Of a stretch of 64,000 nt of DNA, positions 55,314-62,984 are shown in pieces. Origin of the DNA: Dokdonella fugitiva (GTDB lineage Bacteria > Pseudomonadota > Gammaproteobacteria > Xanthomonadales > Rhodanobacteraceae); NCBI RefSeq assembly GCF_004342425.1, contig NZ_SLWQ01000003.1, positions 248,001 through 312,000 of the forward strand. Reading direction: 5' to 3'. A program made the position numbers and the translations under genes. The first letter of the stretch is position 1, and each line of letters begins with the position of its first letter. The notes below the pieces were generated by a model, which saw nothing but the letters and a program-made list of their open reading frames with translations, made no database searches and was not told the DNA's origin.

Positions 55314-55502
55314 ATGTTGAAGGAATTGAATGCCATCGCCGGTGGTCTCCTGGGTCTCAGGGGCTACCCGACGCAACCGGTGTGGTCGGGCGTGCCGCGC
55401 CGCGATGCGCCCGCCGATCACCACCCATCCATCCGCGCGCCGAAGCACGGCGCGCTTGCGCGTGACGGTCGCCCGCTCGGCCGCCATGCACTCCACAGCT
55501 GA
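55314..55502 (+). CDS. Possible small protein between lysR and the EamA gene
   Basis: A 62-residue frame begins MLKELNAIAGGLLGLRGYP, with GGAG 8 nt upstream of the ATG. The N-terminus is helical and moderately hydrophobic; the rest is rich in Pro, Arg and His. It precedes the EamA gene by 7 nt and would be co-transcribed. No family is recognised. GC-rich DNA gives many chance frames, so this is tentative. Confidence 0.5.
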   Translation: MLKELNAIAGGLLGLRGYPTQPVWSGVPRRDAPADHHPSIRAPKHGALARDGRPLGRHALHS

Positions 55503-55509
55503 GGCTCCC

Positions 55510-56490
55510 ATGGACATCCGCAACCGTCCCTTCCTCGCCGCGCTGCCGCTGCTCGCGGCCGCGGCGACCATCTTCGTCTGGTCGTCGGCGTTCCCGGCGA
55601 TCTCCTATGGACTGCAGGCGTTCGCGCCTGCGGAGCTCGCGTTGCTGCGCTTCCTCGTCGCCTCCGCGATCTTCGCGGTGCCGGTCGCGTCCGGCTGGAT
55701 CGCCCTGCCGCCGCGGCGCGACTGGGTCGCCGTCGTCGTGCTCGCGCTGCTCGGCATGACCCTCTATCAGCTCGCGCTCGGCTATGCGATGACGCGCGTG
55801 CCGGCCGGCTCGGCCGCCGTGATCATGTCGATCGCACCGGGGGTCGTCGCCGCACTCGCCGCGCTACGCCTCGGTGAAAGCCTGGGTCGGCGCGTGCTCG
55901 TCGGCCTCGCCATCGCGTTCGTCGGCGCGCTGTTCGTGACGTTCGGTTCCGGCCATGCGATCCGTTTCGAACCGATGGCCTTGCTCGTGCTGGTCGCGGT
56001 GTTCGCGACGAGCATCTACTTCGTATTCCAGAAGCCGCTGCTGCAGCGGACGACGCCGCTCGGTTTCACGGCGGCGAGCATCTTCGTCGGCACGCTCGGC
56101 CTGTTGCCGTTCGGCCTGCACCTGCCGGAGAAGCTCGCCGCCGCATCGGCAGCGCAAGTCGCCAGCGCGATCTGGCTCGGTGTCGGCCCGACCGTGCTCG
56201 GCTACATCGCTTGGAGCTTCGCGTTGTCACGCGCACCGGTCTCGATCGTCTCGAGCTTCCTCTATGCGCAGCCGCTGATCGCCGGCGTGCTCGCCTGGCT
56301 CTGGCTCGGCCAGACCATGGGCGTGCTCGCGATCGCCGGCGGTGCGGTCACGCTCGCCGGCGTGCTGCTCACCGTGCGCGGCGCACCTAAGGCCGCGCCG
56401 GCGCCGAAGGCATCGCAGGCACCGCGCCCGGCCTCGCCCGACCTCACCTGCGCGATCGCGCCGCACGGCCCGGCGATCCAGCTGCGCTGA
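55510..56490 (+). CDS. EamA/DMT-family transporter
   Basis: A 326-residue protein with ten hydrophobic segments in two EamA repeats (first about 12-140, second about 155-290). LLRFLVASAIFAVP is in the first, and GPTVLGYIAWSFALSRAPVS and QPLIAGVLAWLWLGQ are typical of the second. It exports or imports small metabolites; the substrate is unknown. GAGG lies about 6 nt before the ATG. It is probably under control of the divergent LysR. A nested palindrome follows the stop. Confidence 0.9.
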   Translation: MDIRNRPFLAALPLLAAAATIFVWSSAFPAISYGLQAFAPAELALLRFLVASAIFAVPVASGWIALPPRRDWVAVVVLALLGMTLYQLALGYAMTRVPAGSAAVIMSIAPGVVAALAALRLGESLGRRVLVGLAIAFVGALFVTFGSGHAIRFEPMALLVLVAVFATSIYFVFQKPLLQRTTPLGFTAASIFVGTLGLLPFGLHLPEKLAAASAAQVASAIWLGVGPTVLGYIAWSFALSRAPVSIVSSFLYAQPLIAGVLAWLWLGQTMGVLAIAGGAVTLAGVLLTVRGAPKAAPAPKASQAPRPASPDLTCAIAPHGPAIQLR

Positions 56491-56499
56491 GGAGCGGCG

Positions 56500-56597
56500 T
56501 GAAAGGGGCGGAAACATGGAGCACACGAAGGCGGGCCTGCATCACCCCTTGTATTGCTTTCCCCGTGTGCGCCGTGTTTCAGGCTTTTCCGCTTTCA
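56500..56597. repeat. Second nonamer-type palindrome (between EamA and dinB)
   Basis: The left arm (56500-56531) is TGAAAGGGGCGGAAACATGG followed by AGCACACGAAGG. The right arm (56561-56597) contains CCGTGTGCGCCGTGTTTCAG and GCTTTTCCGCTTTCA. The arms pair imperfectly. The right arm shares GTGTGC-CCGTGTT-CAGGCTTTT with the element before moxR, so the two are copies of one family. It lies between convergent genes. Confidence 0.78.
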
Positions 56598-56620
56598 TTC
56601 CAGCGAGAGACGACGGTGCG

Positions 56621-57682
56621 TCACGCGAACAGCGCCGGTTGCGTCGGCGTGTCGTCGGGGTCGCAGAAATTGGCGAGGCCGACGCCGACGAGGCGGTACA
56701 GCGTCGCCGGCGGCAACGCGACCTGTTCGCGCAGGGCGAGTGCGATGGCGACGAGTTCGTCGGCCGATTGTGGCGGTGTCTCCGGCGTGCGGCTGCGCGT
56801 GAGGATGCGGAACTCGCGCGTCTTGAGCTTGAGCACGACCGTGCGGCCGATGCGCTCGGTGCGGCGCGTCGCCGCCCAGGTGCGCGCGGCGAGGGCGCGG
56901 ATCATCGGTTCGGTCGCGGCGAGCGGCACGTCGTCGGCGAACGTGTCTTCGGACGAGATCGATTGCGTCGGCCGGTCGGGCCGCACTTCGCCATGGTCGA
57001 TGCCGCGCGCGAGTTCGGACAGGCGCCGGCCGTAGCGACCGAAGCGCGCTTCGAGGGCGTGCACGTCGAATGCGCGCAATTCGCCGACGGTGCGTATGCC
57101 GAGCGCGGCGAGCTTGCCGTCCATGACCTTGCCGACGCCGTGGATGCGCGCGACCGGCAGCGGTTCGAGGAAGGCCTGCACCTCGTGCGGGCGGATCACG
57201 AACAGGCCGTCCGGCTTGCGCCAGTCCGATGCGATCTTGGCGAGGAATTTCGCCGGCGCGACGCCCGCCGATGCCGTCAACGCGGTCTCTTCGCGAATCT
57301 CGGCGCGGATCGAGCGTGCGATCGCGGTCGCGCTGGGCAGTGCCGACTTGGGCTCGGTCACGTCGAGGTAGGCCTCGTCGAGTGACAGCGGCTCGACCAG
57401 GTCGGTGTGGCGCAGCATGATCGCGCGTACCTGCTGCGACACCGCCTTGTAGCGCGCGAAGTCCGGCGGCACGAAGACCGCGTCGGGGCAGAGCCGCTCG
57501 GCGCGCACGGCCGGCATCGCCGAACGCACGCCGTAGGTACGCGCCTCGTAGCTCGCCGCGCAGACGACCGAACGTGCGCCGCGCCAGGCGACGACGACCG
57601 GCCGCCCGCGCAGCGACGGATCGTCGCGCTGCTCGACCGACGCGTAGAACGCGTCCATGTCGATGTGGATGAACTTGCGCAC
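56621..57682 (-). CDS. dinB: DNA polymerase IV (Y-family translesion polymerase)
   Basis: The 353-residue protein has the Y-family catalytic residues: Asp8 in KFIHIDMDAFYASVE, and Asp102/Glu103 in SLDEAYLDV. The helix-hairpin-helix segment VARIHGVGKVM and the little-finger domain are present, with the clamp-binding end QPALFA. It copies past DNA lesions, with typical length 350. The start is GTG, since the first ATG would remove the metal-binding Asp8. A -10 like TAGCAT (57717 to 57712) lies about 30 nt upstream. A LexA box was not recognised. Confidence 0.94.
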   Translation of the reverse strand: MRKFIHIDMDAFYASVEQRDDPSLRGRPVVVAWRGARSVVCAASYEARTYGVRSAMPAVRAERLCPDAVFVPPDFARYKAVSQQVRAIMLRHTDLVEPLSLDEAYLDVTEPKSALPSATAIARSIRAEIREETALTASAGVAPAKFLAKIASDWRKPDGLFVIRPHEVQAFLEPLPVARIHGVGKVMDGKLAALGIRTVGELRAFDVHALEARFGRYGRRLSELARGIDHGEVRPDRPTQSISSEDTFADDVPLAATEPMIRALAARTWAATRRTERIGRTVVLKLKTREFRILTRSRTPETPPQSADELVAIALALREQVALPPATLYRLVGVGLANFCDPDDTPTQPALFA

Positions 57683-57877
57683 GGCTCGGAGCTGCTGCGT
57701 CGAAGCGCGCGATGCTACTACCGGGTGCGCGGCTTCGCGCGGGCCGTTCGCACGCGTGCGAACGGAACCATCGCGCGTGTGCACGCGCGGGAATCCTACG
57801 CCATCGCACCGGCGCGGGCGATCGTGGCGCGACATGCCCGTCGCGCAGCATGGTCCGGTCTTTTCGGGAGGAAGATC

Positions 57878-58414
57878 ATGCGTCGATGCCTGCGGATCGC
57901 GCCCTGCTGGGCGGCCTTGCTGGGGTTGATGCTCGGCACCCCTGCGCATGCGGATCCGGTCTATCGCTGTCGCAATGCACGCGGGCAGATCGCCTACCAG
58001 GATCGCGCCTGCGGCGCGGGCGAACAGCAGTCGGAAATCGCGTTCGACCCACCCCCAGCGCCCCCGGCGGCGAGCCACGGGTCCGCACGCAGCACGCAGG
58101 ACCACACGCCAGAACGCGTGCACGCCGCCCACCGTCCGCGCGCCGTGGCGTCAGGCGCCGCGACGTCGTGGCAATGCCGCGCCGACGATGGGTCGGTGTT
58201 CTATCGCCATGGCCGCTGTCCCAGGACGATCACGGTGCGCGGCGCGTCACCGGGCACGAGGAGCGGCAAGGCCGCGGTGAGCGTATCGGCAACACCGTTG
58301 CCGCGTGCCGAGGCGTGCCGGCGCCTCGCACGCGAGCGCGGGCGTCCTGGTCGCGAGCACGACGAGGTCGTGTCGACCTACGAGCGCAATGCGGGGCGCG
58401 ATCCCTGCCGTTGA
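57878..58414 (+). CDS. Exported DUF4124-domain protein
   Basis: A 178-residue protein with a signal peptide (1-25, ending A-H-A). A DUF4124 domain follows (VYRCRNARGQIAYQDRACGAGEQ, short parts: YRC, AYQD), and a second Cys-rich copy-like stretch appears (WQCRADDGSVFYRHGRCP). The linker is rich in Pro, His and Arg. DUF4124 proteins are periplasmic with unknown function. GGAGG is 7 nt before the ATG. Confidence 0.85.
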   Translation: MRRCLRIAPCWAALLGLMLGTPAHADPVYRCRNARGQIAYQDRACGAGEQQSEIAFDPPPAPPAASHGSARSTQDHTPERVHAAHRPRAVASGAATSWQCRADDGSVFYRHGRCPRTITVRGASPGTRSGKAAVSVSATPLPRAEACRRLARERGRPGREHDEVVSTYERNAGRDPCR

Positions 58415-58483
58415 CGCGAATGCGTGACGCAGCGGGCATGCATGCGGGTAGGATGGACGTTCCATCCGTCACGGAGCCTGCCG

Positions 58484-59209
58484 ATGCGTCGCCAGATCCC
58501 CTTTCTCGCGCTCGCCGCCGCCGTCGCCGCCTGTTCGCCGTCGCAATCCCCGTCGAACGCGGGCCAGGCGACCGCGCCGGCCGCCGCGCCGGCGGCGCCT
58601 GCGGCCGACGCGCGTCAGGCCAAGTCGCTCGAGCTCTACCGCACCTTGTACAAGGAACAACAATGGGAACTCGCCGCGCCGATCGGCAAGGAAGTCGTCG
58701 ACAAGTGGCCGGACAGCGCCGCCGCGAAGGAAATCAGCGGGACGCTTGCGGACGTGACCGCGAAGGCGAGCGACATCGCGACGCGGCGGCGCCTCGTCGC
58801 GCTCTGGAGTTACCAGTCGGGCAAGGAATCGGGCGGCGACCAGGTCACGGCTTCGATCTACAGCAGTGACCTCGCCGCGGACAAGCGCGTGCGCCTGATC
58901 CTGCGCCGCCACTCGGCCTGGGGGCAGAGCGTCTACCTGTTCGGCGGCGGCAAGGGCTTCGAGTGCAAGGGCACCTGCAGCCTCGCCGCGCGTTTCGACG
59001 ACAAGCCGCAGAAGATCGCTGCCTACCTTCCCGACACCGGCGAGCCGGCACTCTTCATCAAGGACGACAAGGGTTTCATCGCCAAGCTCGCCGACACGCG
59101 GAAGCTCAGCATCGACGTGACCGAGAAGGGCAAGGGACCGCGCACGCTCGTGTTCGAAGTGGGAGGCTACGACGCGTCGAAGTTTCCGCAGCTGGCGAAG
59201 AAGAAGTAG
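58484..59209 (+). CDS. Lipoprotein, function unknown
   Basis: A 241-residue lipoprotein with lipobox A-V-A-A-C, lipidated at Cys17, followed by a Pro/Ala-rich linker to about residue 44. The remaining domain mixes a helical hairpin (LELYRTLYKEQQWELAA) with a beta-rich part that contains a Cys pair (FECKGTCSLAARF, Cys166 and Cys170). GGAG stands 8 nt before the ATG and a -10 like TAGGAT lies at 58449-58454. No family is recognised; it may take part in envelope redox. Confidence 0.8.
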   Translation: MRRQIPFLALAAAVAACSPSQSPSNAGQATAPAAAPAAPAADARQAKSLELYRTLYKEQQWELAAPIGKEVVDKWPDSAAAKEISGTLADVTAKASDIATRRRLVALWSYQSGKESGGDQVTASIYSSDLAADKRVRLILRRHSAWGQSVYLFGGGKGFECKGTCSLAARFDDKPQKIAAYLPDTGEPALFIKDDKGFIAKLADTRKLSIDVTEKGKGPRTLVFEVGGYDASKFPQLAKKK

Positions 59210-59280
59210 CGTCGACGCGGCGGGCGACAAAGACGAGGGCTTACGTCGCGCCCCCACACGACAGCGTCTCGGCCTGCGCC

Positions 59281-59508
59281 TCAAATCGCGTCCGCATCAT
59301 GCGCCTCCAGCGTCACGCCGCTCGCGACGATCCGATAGTGGCGCTTCGACAGTACCTCGAGCTCCCCGCCATCGGCGAGGCAGACCTTGGCGAGGCGCTC
59401 GATGTGCGCATTCTCGTGGCTCGCCGGCTCGACGTAGACATGGATCTCGTAGTCGTTCCCGTCGCTGCCGCGGGCGTGATAGAGGTGCTTGAGGACCATG
59501 CCTGCCAT
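59281..59508 (-). CDS. Small uncharacterised protein
   Basis: A 75-residue protein (start ATG at 59508; an ATG at 59499 is also possible). The pattern LKHLYHARGSDGNDYEIHVY, then VLSKRHYRIVASGVTLEA, suggests an antiparallel beta sheet. No signal peptide. A GGAA site lies about 8 nt before the chosen ATG. It is convergent with the lipoprotein gene. Function unknown. Confidence 0.65.
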   Translation of the reverse strand: MAGMVLKHLYHARGSDGNDYEIHVYVEPASHENAHIERLAKVCLADGGELEVLSKRHYRIVASGVTLEAHDADAI

Positions 59509-59600
59509 GCCTTCGCTTCCACGCGCCTGCCGATCCACGCAATACCGTATCGCATCTGAATGAAAGTGCAGCGATCCCCGGTCCTCCGTGCGCGGCGGCG

Positions 59601-59606
59601 TAGACT
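59601..59606 (+). promoter_or_regulatory. -10 like box (TAGACT) before the peroxiredoxin gene
   Basis: GCGTAGACTGCCGCC has the same TAGACT core as the promoters at 21987 and 39332. It lies 40 nt before the peroxiredoxin ATG. No -35 box is evident. Confidence 0.4.
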
Positions 59607-59645
59607 GCCGCCCGACTTCGCCCCATTTCTTCCCCGGAGCCTGCC

Positions 59646-60194
59646 ATGAAACGTTTCACCTGCCTGCTCGGTTTCGCCCTCGCGCTCTTCGTCGCGCCAT
59701 CGTTCGCCGACGAACCTGCGCCTGCCGGTCCCGGCGTCGGCGATGCCGCGCCCGACTACCGCCTGCAGGACCAGAAGGGCGACTGGCACACGCTCGCGCA
59801 GGAGCGCGGCAAGTGGACCGTGCTCTATTTCTATCCCAAGGATTTCACCCCCGGCTGCACGACCGAGGTGTGCACGTTCCGCGACGACATCGTCGCCTTG
59901 CGCAAGGCGGGAGCCGATGTCTACGGCGTCAGCCTCGACGACGTGAAGTCGCACGCGGAGTTCGCCGAGAAGTACCACGTACCGTTCCGCCTGCTGTCCG
60001 ACGCCGACCAGTCGACCGCGAAGGCCTACGGCGTGCTCACCACGTCCAAGTCGGGCATGAGCTATGCGCGCCGCGAAACGTTCCTCATCGACCCCGCGGG
60101 CAAGGTGGCCCGGCGCTACAAGGACGTCGATCCGAAGGAAAACTCCAAGCAGGTGCTCGCCGACCTTGCCGAACTCAAGAAGACGGCCGGCTGA
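59646..60194 (+). CDS. Periplasmic peroxiredoxin (Bcp/PrxQ type)
   Basis: A 182-residue thiol peroxidase. A signal peptide (1-21, ending S-F-A) directs it to the periplasm, which is unusual for the normally cytoplasmic Bcp. The active site FTPGCTTEVC places peroxidatic Cys71 and resolving Cys76 five residues apart, as in PrxQ. GVGDAAPDYRLQD and the TFLIDPAGKV segment fit the family. It reduces peroxides with a periplasmic thiol donor. A -10 like TAGACT lies at 59601-59606. Confidence 0.92.
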   Translation: MKRFTCLLGFALALFVAPSFADEPAPAGPGVGDAAPDYRLQDQKGDWHTLAQERGKWTVLYFYPKDFTPGCTTEVCTFRDDIVALRKAGADVYGVSLDDVKSHAEFAEKYHVPFRLLSDADQSTAKAYGVLTTSKSGMSYARRETFLIDPAGKVARRYKDVDPKENSKQVLADLAELKKTAG

Positions 60195-60234
60195 TCCGGC
60201 GCGCGGGAGTGCCGCCGCCGACGCGGCGCCTCGC

Positions 60235-60753
60235 GTGGAGAGTTTTCCTCCGCAGGTCGGCGCCGGCTGCCGGGTGCTCGTGCTCGGCACGGTGCCGAGC
60301 CTCGCCTCGCTCGCGCTGCGCCAGTCGTACGGCCACGCGCAGAACCTGTTCTGGCCGTTCATGCGGGAGCTGTTCGACGCGGGTCCTGAACTGCCGTATG
60401 CCGAGCGCATCGCGCGCCTGCATGCGCGCGGCGTCGGCATCTGGGACGTGCTCGAGCGCTGCGAGCGTCGCGGCAGCCTCGACAGCGATATCGTCGCCGC
60501 GAGCGAGGTCGCCAACGACATCCCGGGACTGCTCGCGCGCGAGCCGACCATCGCCGCGCTCGCGCTCAACGGCGCGAAGGCCTTGCAGGTCTATCGGCGC
60601 CGCATCGAACCGGCGATCGACCCATCACGCCGCGAGCGTCTCGCGGTGCTCGCGATGCCGTCGACGAGCCCGGCCAACGCGTCGATTCCGCGCGCGGACA
60701 AGCTCGCGCGCTGGCGCGAACTGCTCGCATGGACGCAGCCCGACCGGCGCTGA
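60235..60753 (+). CDS. Hypoxanthine/uracil-DNA glycosylase-like protein
   Basis: A 172-residue protein of the uracil-DNA glycosylase superfamily. VLVLGTVPSLASLALRQSYG and HAQNLFWPFMREL resemble the DNA-deoxyinosine glycosylase group, where the motif is L-G-S-x-P-G. MPSTSPAN near residue 142 fits the second active-site motif. It would remove deaminated bases. The GTG start lies 41 nt after the peroxiredoxin stop; an ATG is not available, and the ribosome binding site is weak. Confidence 0.82.
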   Translation: MESFPPQVGAGCRVLVLGTVPSLASLALRQSYGHAQNLFWPFMRELFDAGPELPYAERIARLHARGVGIWDVLERCERRGSLDSDIVAASEVANDIPGLLAREPTIAALALNGAKALQVYRRRIEPAIDPSRRERLAVLAMPSTSPANASIPRADKLARWRELLAWTQPDRR

Positions 60754-60820
60754 CAGCGGTCCCGCGCCGTTCAGCTTGGCGGCGCGAGACTGCCGCCGGT
60801 CCAACACAGGAGGTTGTCCC

Positions 60821-61282
60821 ATGAAGCACCGTACCCTTTCCGCGCTTGCCGCCGGCCTCGCGCTGGCCGTGTTCGGTTCGGTCCAGGCGCATGCGGAATC
60901 GGCGAATCTGGATTGCAAGCTCAAGTTCTCGCTGACCGGCTGGTCGCTCATCTTCAAGCACGCCGAAGGCCATGGCACCGTCATGTGCGAGAACGGCGAG
61001 TCGATGAACGTGAAGATCTCCGCCAAGGGCGGCGGTCTCACCGTCGGCAAGTCGCACATCGACAACGGCACGGGCCGTTTCACCGACGTGCACAACATCA
61101 ACGACGTGCTCGGCACCTACGCGCAGGGTGACGCGAGTGCGGGTGCGGTAAAGGCGGGCACGGCGCAGGTGCTCACCAAGGGCACCGTCTCGCTCGCACT
61201 CGCCGGTTCCGGCGAAGGCGTCGAACTCGGCGTGAGCGTCGGTGGCTTCACGATCGAGCCGGCGGGCAAGATCCGCAAGTAA
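60821..61282 (+). CDS. Exported small protein, function unknown
   Basis: A 153-residue protein with a signal peptide (1-25, ending A-H-A). AGGAGG 8 nt before the ATG is an almost perfect ribosome binding site, suggesting strong translation. The mature protein is beta-rich with Gly repeats (KGGGLTVGKSHID, ALAGSGEGVELGVSVGG) and has two Cys (about residues 32 and 56) that may form a disulfide. No family was recognised with confidence. Confidence 0.8.
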   Translation: MKHRTLSALAAGLALAVFGSVQAHAESANLDCKLKFSLTGWSLIFKHAEGHGTVMCENGESMNVKISAKGGGLTVGKSHIDNGTGRFTDVHNINDVLGTYAQGDASAGAVKAGTAQVLTKGTVSLALAGSGEGVELGVSVGGFTIEPAGKIRK

Positions 61283-61454
61283 GGACCGGGATTCGCCGGG
61301 AGGCGGGCCGCGATCGCGGCCCGTCGCCTGCTCGTCCTGCATCGACGCAGATTGCCGCGACGGGCTCGCATTCGTCCCCGACGTCCCCCGCACGCACGCG
61401 CACTGCGCACGCGCGTATGATCGGCCGGTTGCGTCGGCTCGCGGGGAGTGAACC

Positions 61455-62024
61455 ATGGTTCGTGTCGTACTGGCCGCGATCGTCGGCGGCCTGCTCATGT
61501 TCGTCTGGGGTGCGGTGTCGCATGTCGTCCTGCCGTTCGAACGCGACGCGCTGAGGCCACTGCCGAACGAGGCGGCCGTCATGGCCAACCTCGGCAGCAG
61601 CCTCGACCAGCCCGGCATGTACTACTTCCCGTGGCTCGATTACGCCAATGCGACGCCGCAGCAGCACGAAGCCTGGAAGCAGCGCATCGCCGGCGGGCCG
61701 TCCGGCCTCCTGATCTACCGGCCGAATGGCGGCGAAGCGATGTCGCCGCGCCAGCTCGTCACCGAATTCGTTTCCAACGTGCTCGCCGCATTGCTCGGCG
61801 CCTTGCTGCTCGTGCAGCTCGGCGGCGGCGTCGCGCGCCGCGTGCTGTCGATGGCCGCGATCGGCGTCATCGCATGGCTGTCGATCTCCGTGTCGCAATG
61901 GACGTGGTACGGCTTCCCGACCTCGTTCCTGCTCGGCGATCTCGCCGACCAATTCGGCGGTTGGCTGCTCGCCGGCATCGGCATGTCGCTGTTGATCAAG
62001 CCGCGGCGCGTGCGCAGCTTCTGA
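61455..62024 (+). CDS. Small inner-membrane protein, function unknown
   Basis: A 189-residue protein with about four hydrophobic segments (residues 4-24, 105-128, 133-152 and 160-180). A periplasmic-type loop with LPNEAAVMANLGSS and a Tyr/Trp-rich MYYFPWLDY stretch lies between the first two. A GGGGAG site precedes the ATG and a -10 like TATGAT lies at 61416-61421. No family assigned. Confidence 0.78.
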   Translation: MVRVVLAAIVGGLLMFVWGAVSHVVLPFERDALRPLPNEAAVMANLGSSLDQPGMYYFPWLDYANATPQQHEAWKQRIAGGPSGLLIYRPNGGEAMSPRQLVTEFVSNVLAALLGALLLVQLGGGVARRVLSMAAIGVIAWLSISVSQWTWYGFPTSFLLGDLADQFGGWLLAGIGMSLLIKPRRVRSF

Positions 62025-62146
62025 GTGGCGTCGCCTGCGGCATCGCCGCGCACGATGCGGGGCGCGCATGACGTGGCCCACCGGTCGCGCCCGGTTCCCT
62101 GGTGTAAAGAATGATGAGCTGCAACCCGGCCGCGCCGCGATCCCGT

Positions 62147-62152
62147 TAGGAT
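62147..62152 (+). promoter_or_regulatory. -10 like box (TAGGAT) before aqpZ
   Basis: GTTAGGATGCGCC has the TAGGAT core used by the phasin promoter. It lies about 76 nt upstream of the aqpZ ATG, giving a leader of about 65-70 nt. A -35 was not recognised. Confidence 0.35.
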
Positions 62153-62227
62153 GCGCCGGTCGGGCAGGGCAGGGCTCGCACCCTGGCGTCCGGCGTTCAT
62201 TCGCGCGACTCACCACGGGAGGAAGTC

Positions 62228-62926
62228 ATGTCGATAGGCAAGCGCGTGGCAGCCGAATTCTTCGGCACGTTCTGGCTCGTATTCGGCGGCTGCGGCAGCG
62301 CGGTGCTCGCCGCAGCCTTCCCGTCGCTCGGCATCGGTTTCACCGGCGTCGCACTCGCGTTCGGGCTGACCGTGCTGACGATGGCATACGCGGTGGGCCA
62401 TGTTTCCGGCGGTCATTTCAATCCGGCCGTATCGGTAGGCCTCGCGGCCGGGGGGCGTTTCCCGTTCGGCGAACTCGTGCCGTACGTCGTCGCGCAGGTA
62501 CTCGGTGCGATCGCCGCGGCCGCGGTGCTGTACTTCATCGCGAGCGGCAAGCCCGGCTTCGAGGCCGGCGGCTTCGCGAGCAACGGTTACGGCGAGCTTT
62601 CGCCCGGGCACTACCCGCTGCAGGCTGCGCTGGTTTGCGAAATCGTAATGACGTTCTTCTTCGTGTTCGTGATCATGGGTGCGACGCACGCCGCGGCGCC
62701 GAGCGGCTTCGCACCGATCGCGATCGGCTTGGCCTTGACGTTGATACATCTCGTCAGCATCCCGGTCACCAACACCTCGGTGAACCCCGCGCGTTCGACC
62801 GGCGTCGCGCTGTTCGCGAGCACGGCGGCGGTGTCGCAGCTGTGGCTGTTCTGGCTCGCGCCGCTGGTCGGCGGCGCGCTCGGCGGCTTCGCCTGGCGCG
62901 CGCTGTTCGGCGACGCTCGGCGCTGA
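62228..62926 (+). CDS. aqpZ: Aquaporin Z
   Basis: A 232-residue MIP-family channel with six membrane segments and the two NPA motifs, in GHFNPAVS (65-67) and SVNPARS (about 185-187). Residues around the selectivity filter fit the water-specific AqpZ group (Arg after the second NPA; small residue Cys/Thr before it). Length equals E. coli AqpZ (231). A GGGAGG-type site lies before the ATG. A hairpin follows. Confidence 0.94.
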   Translation: MSIGKRVAAEFFGTFWLVFGGCGSAVLAAAFPSLGIGFTGVALAFGLTVLTMAYAVGHVSGGHFNPAVSVGLAAGGRFPFGELVPYVVAQVLGAIAAAAVLYFIASGKPGFEAGGFASNGYGELSPGHYPLQAALVCEIVMTFFFVFVIMGATHAAAPSGFAPIAIGLALTLIHLVSIPVTNTSVNPARSTGVALFASTAAVSQLWLFWLAPLVGGALGGFAWRALFGDARR

Positions 62927-62934
62927 GCGTACCC

Positions 62935-62969
62935 GGATCACCGCATCGCATCGCGTGATGCGGTGATCC
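62935..62969. terminator. Bidirectional hairpin between aqpZ and the TPR gene
   Basis: GGATCACCGCATC and its complement form a perfect 13-bp stem with a 9-nt loop. It lies between the stop codons of convergent genes. There is no T-run, so termination would be moderate. Confidence 0.65.
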
Positions 62970-62984
62970 GTAGCGAACGCGCGT

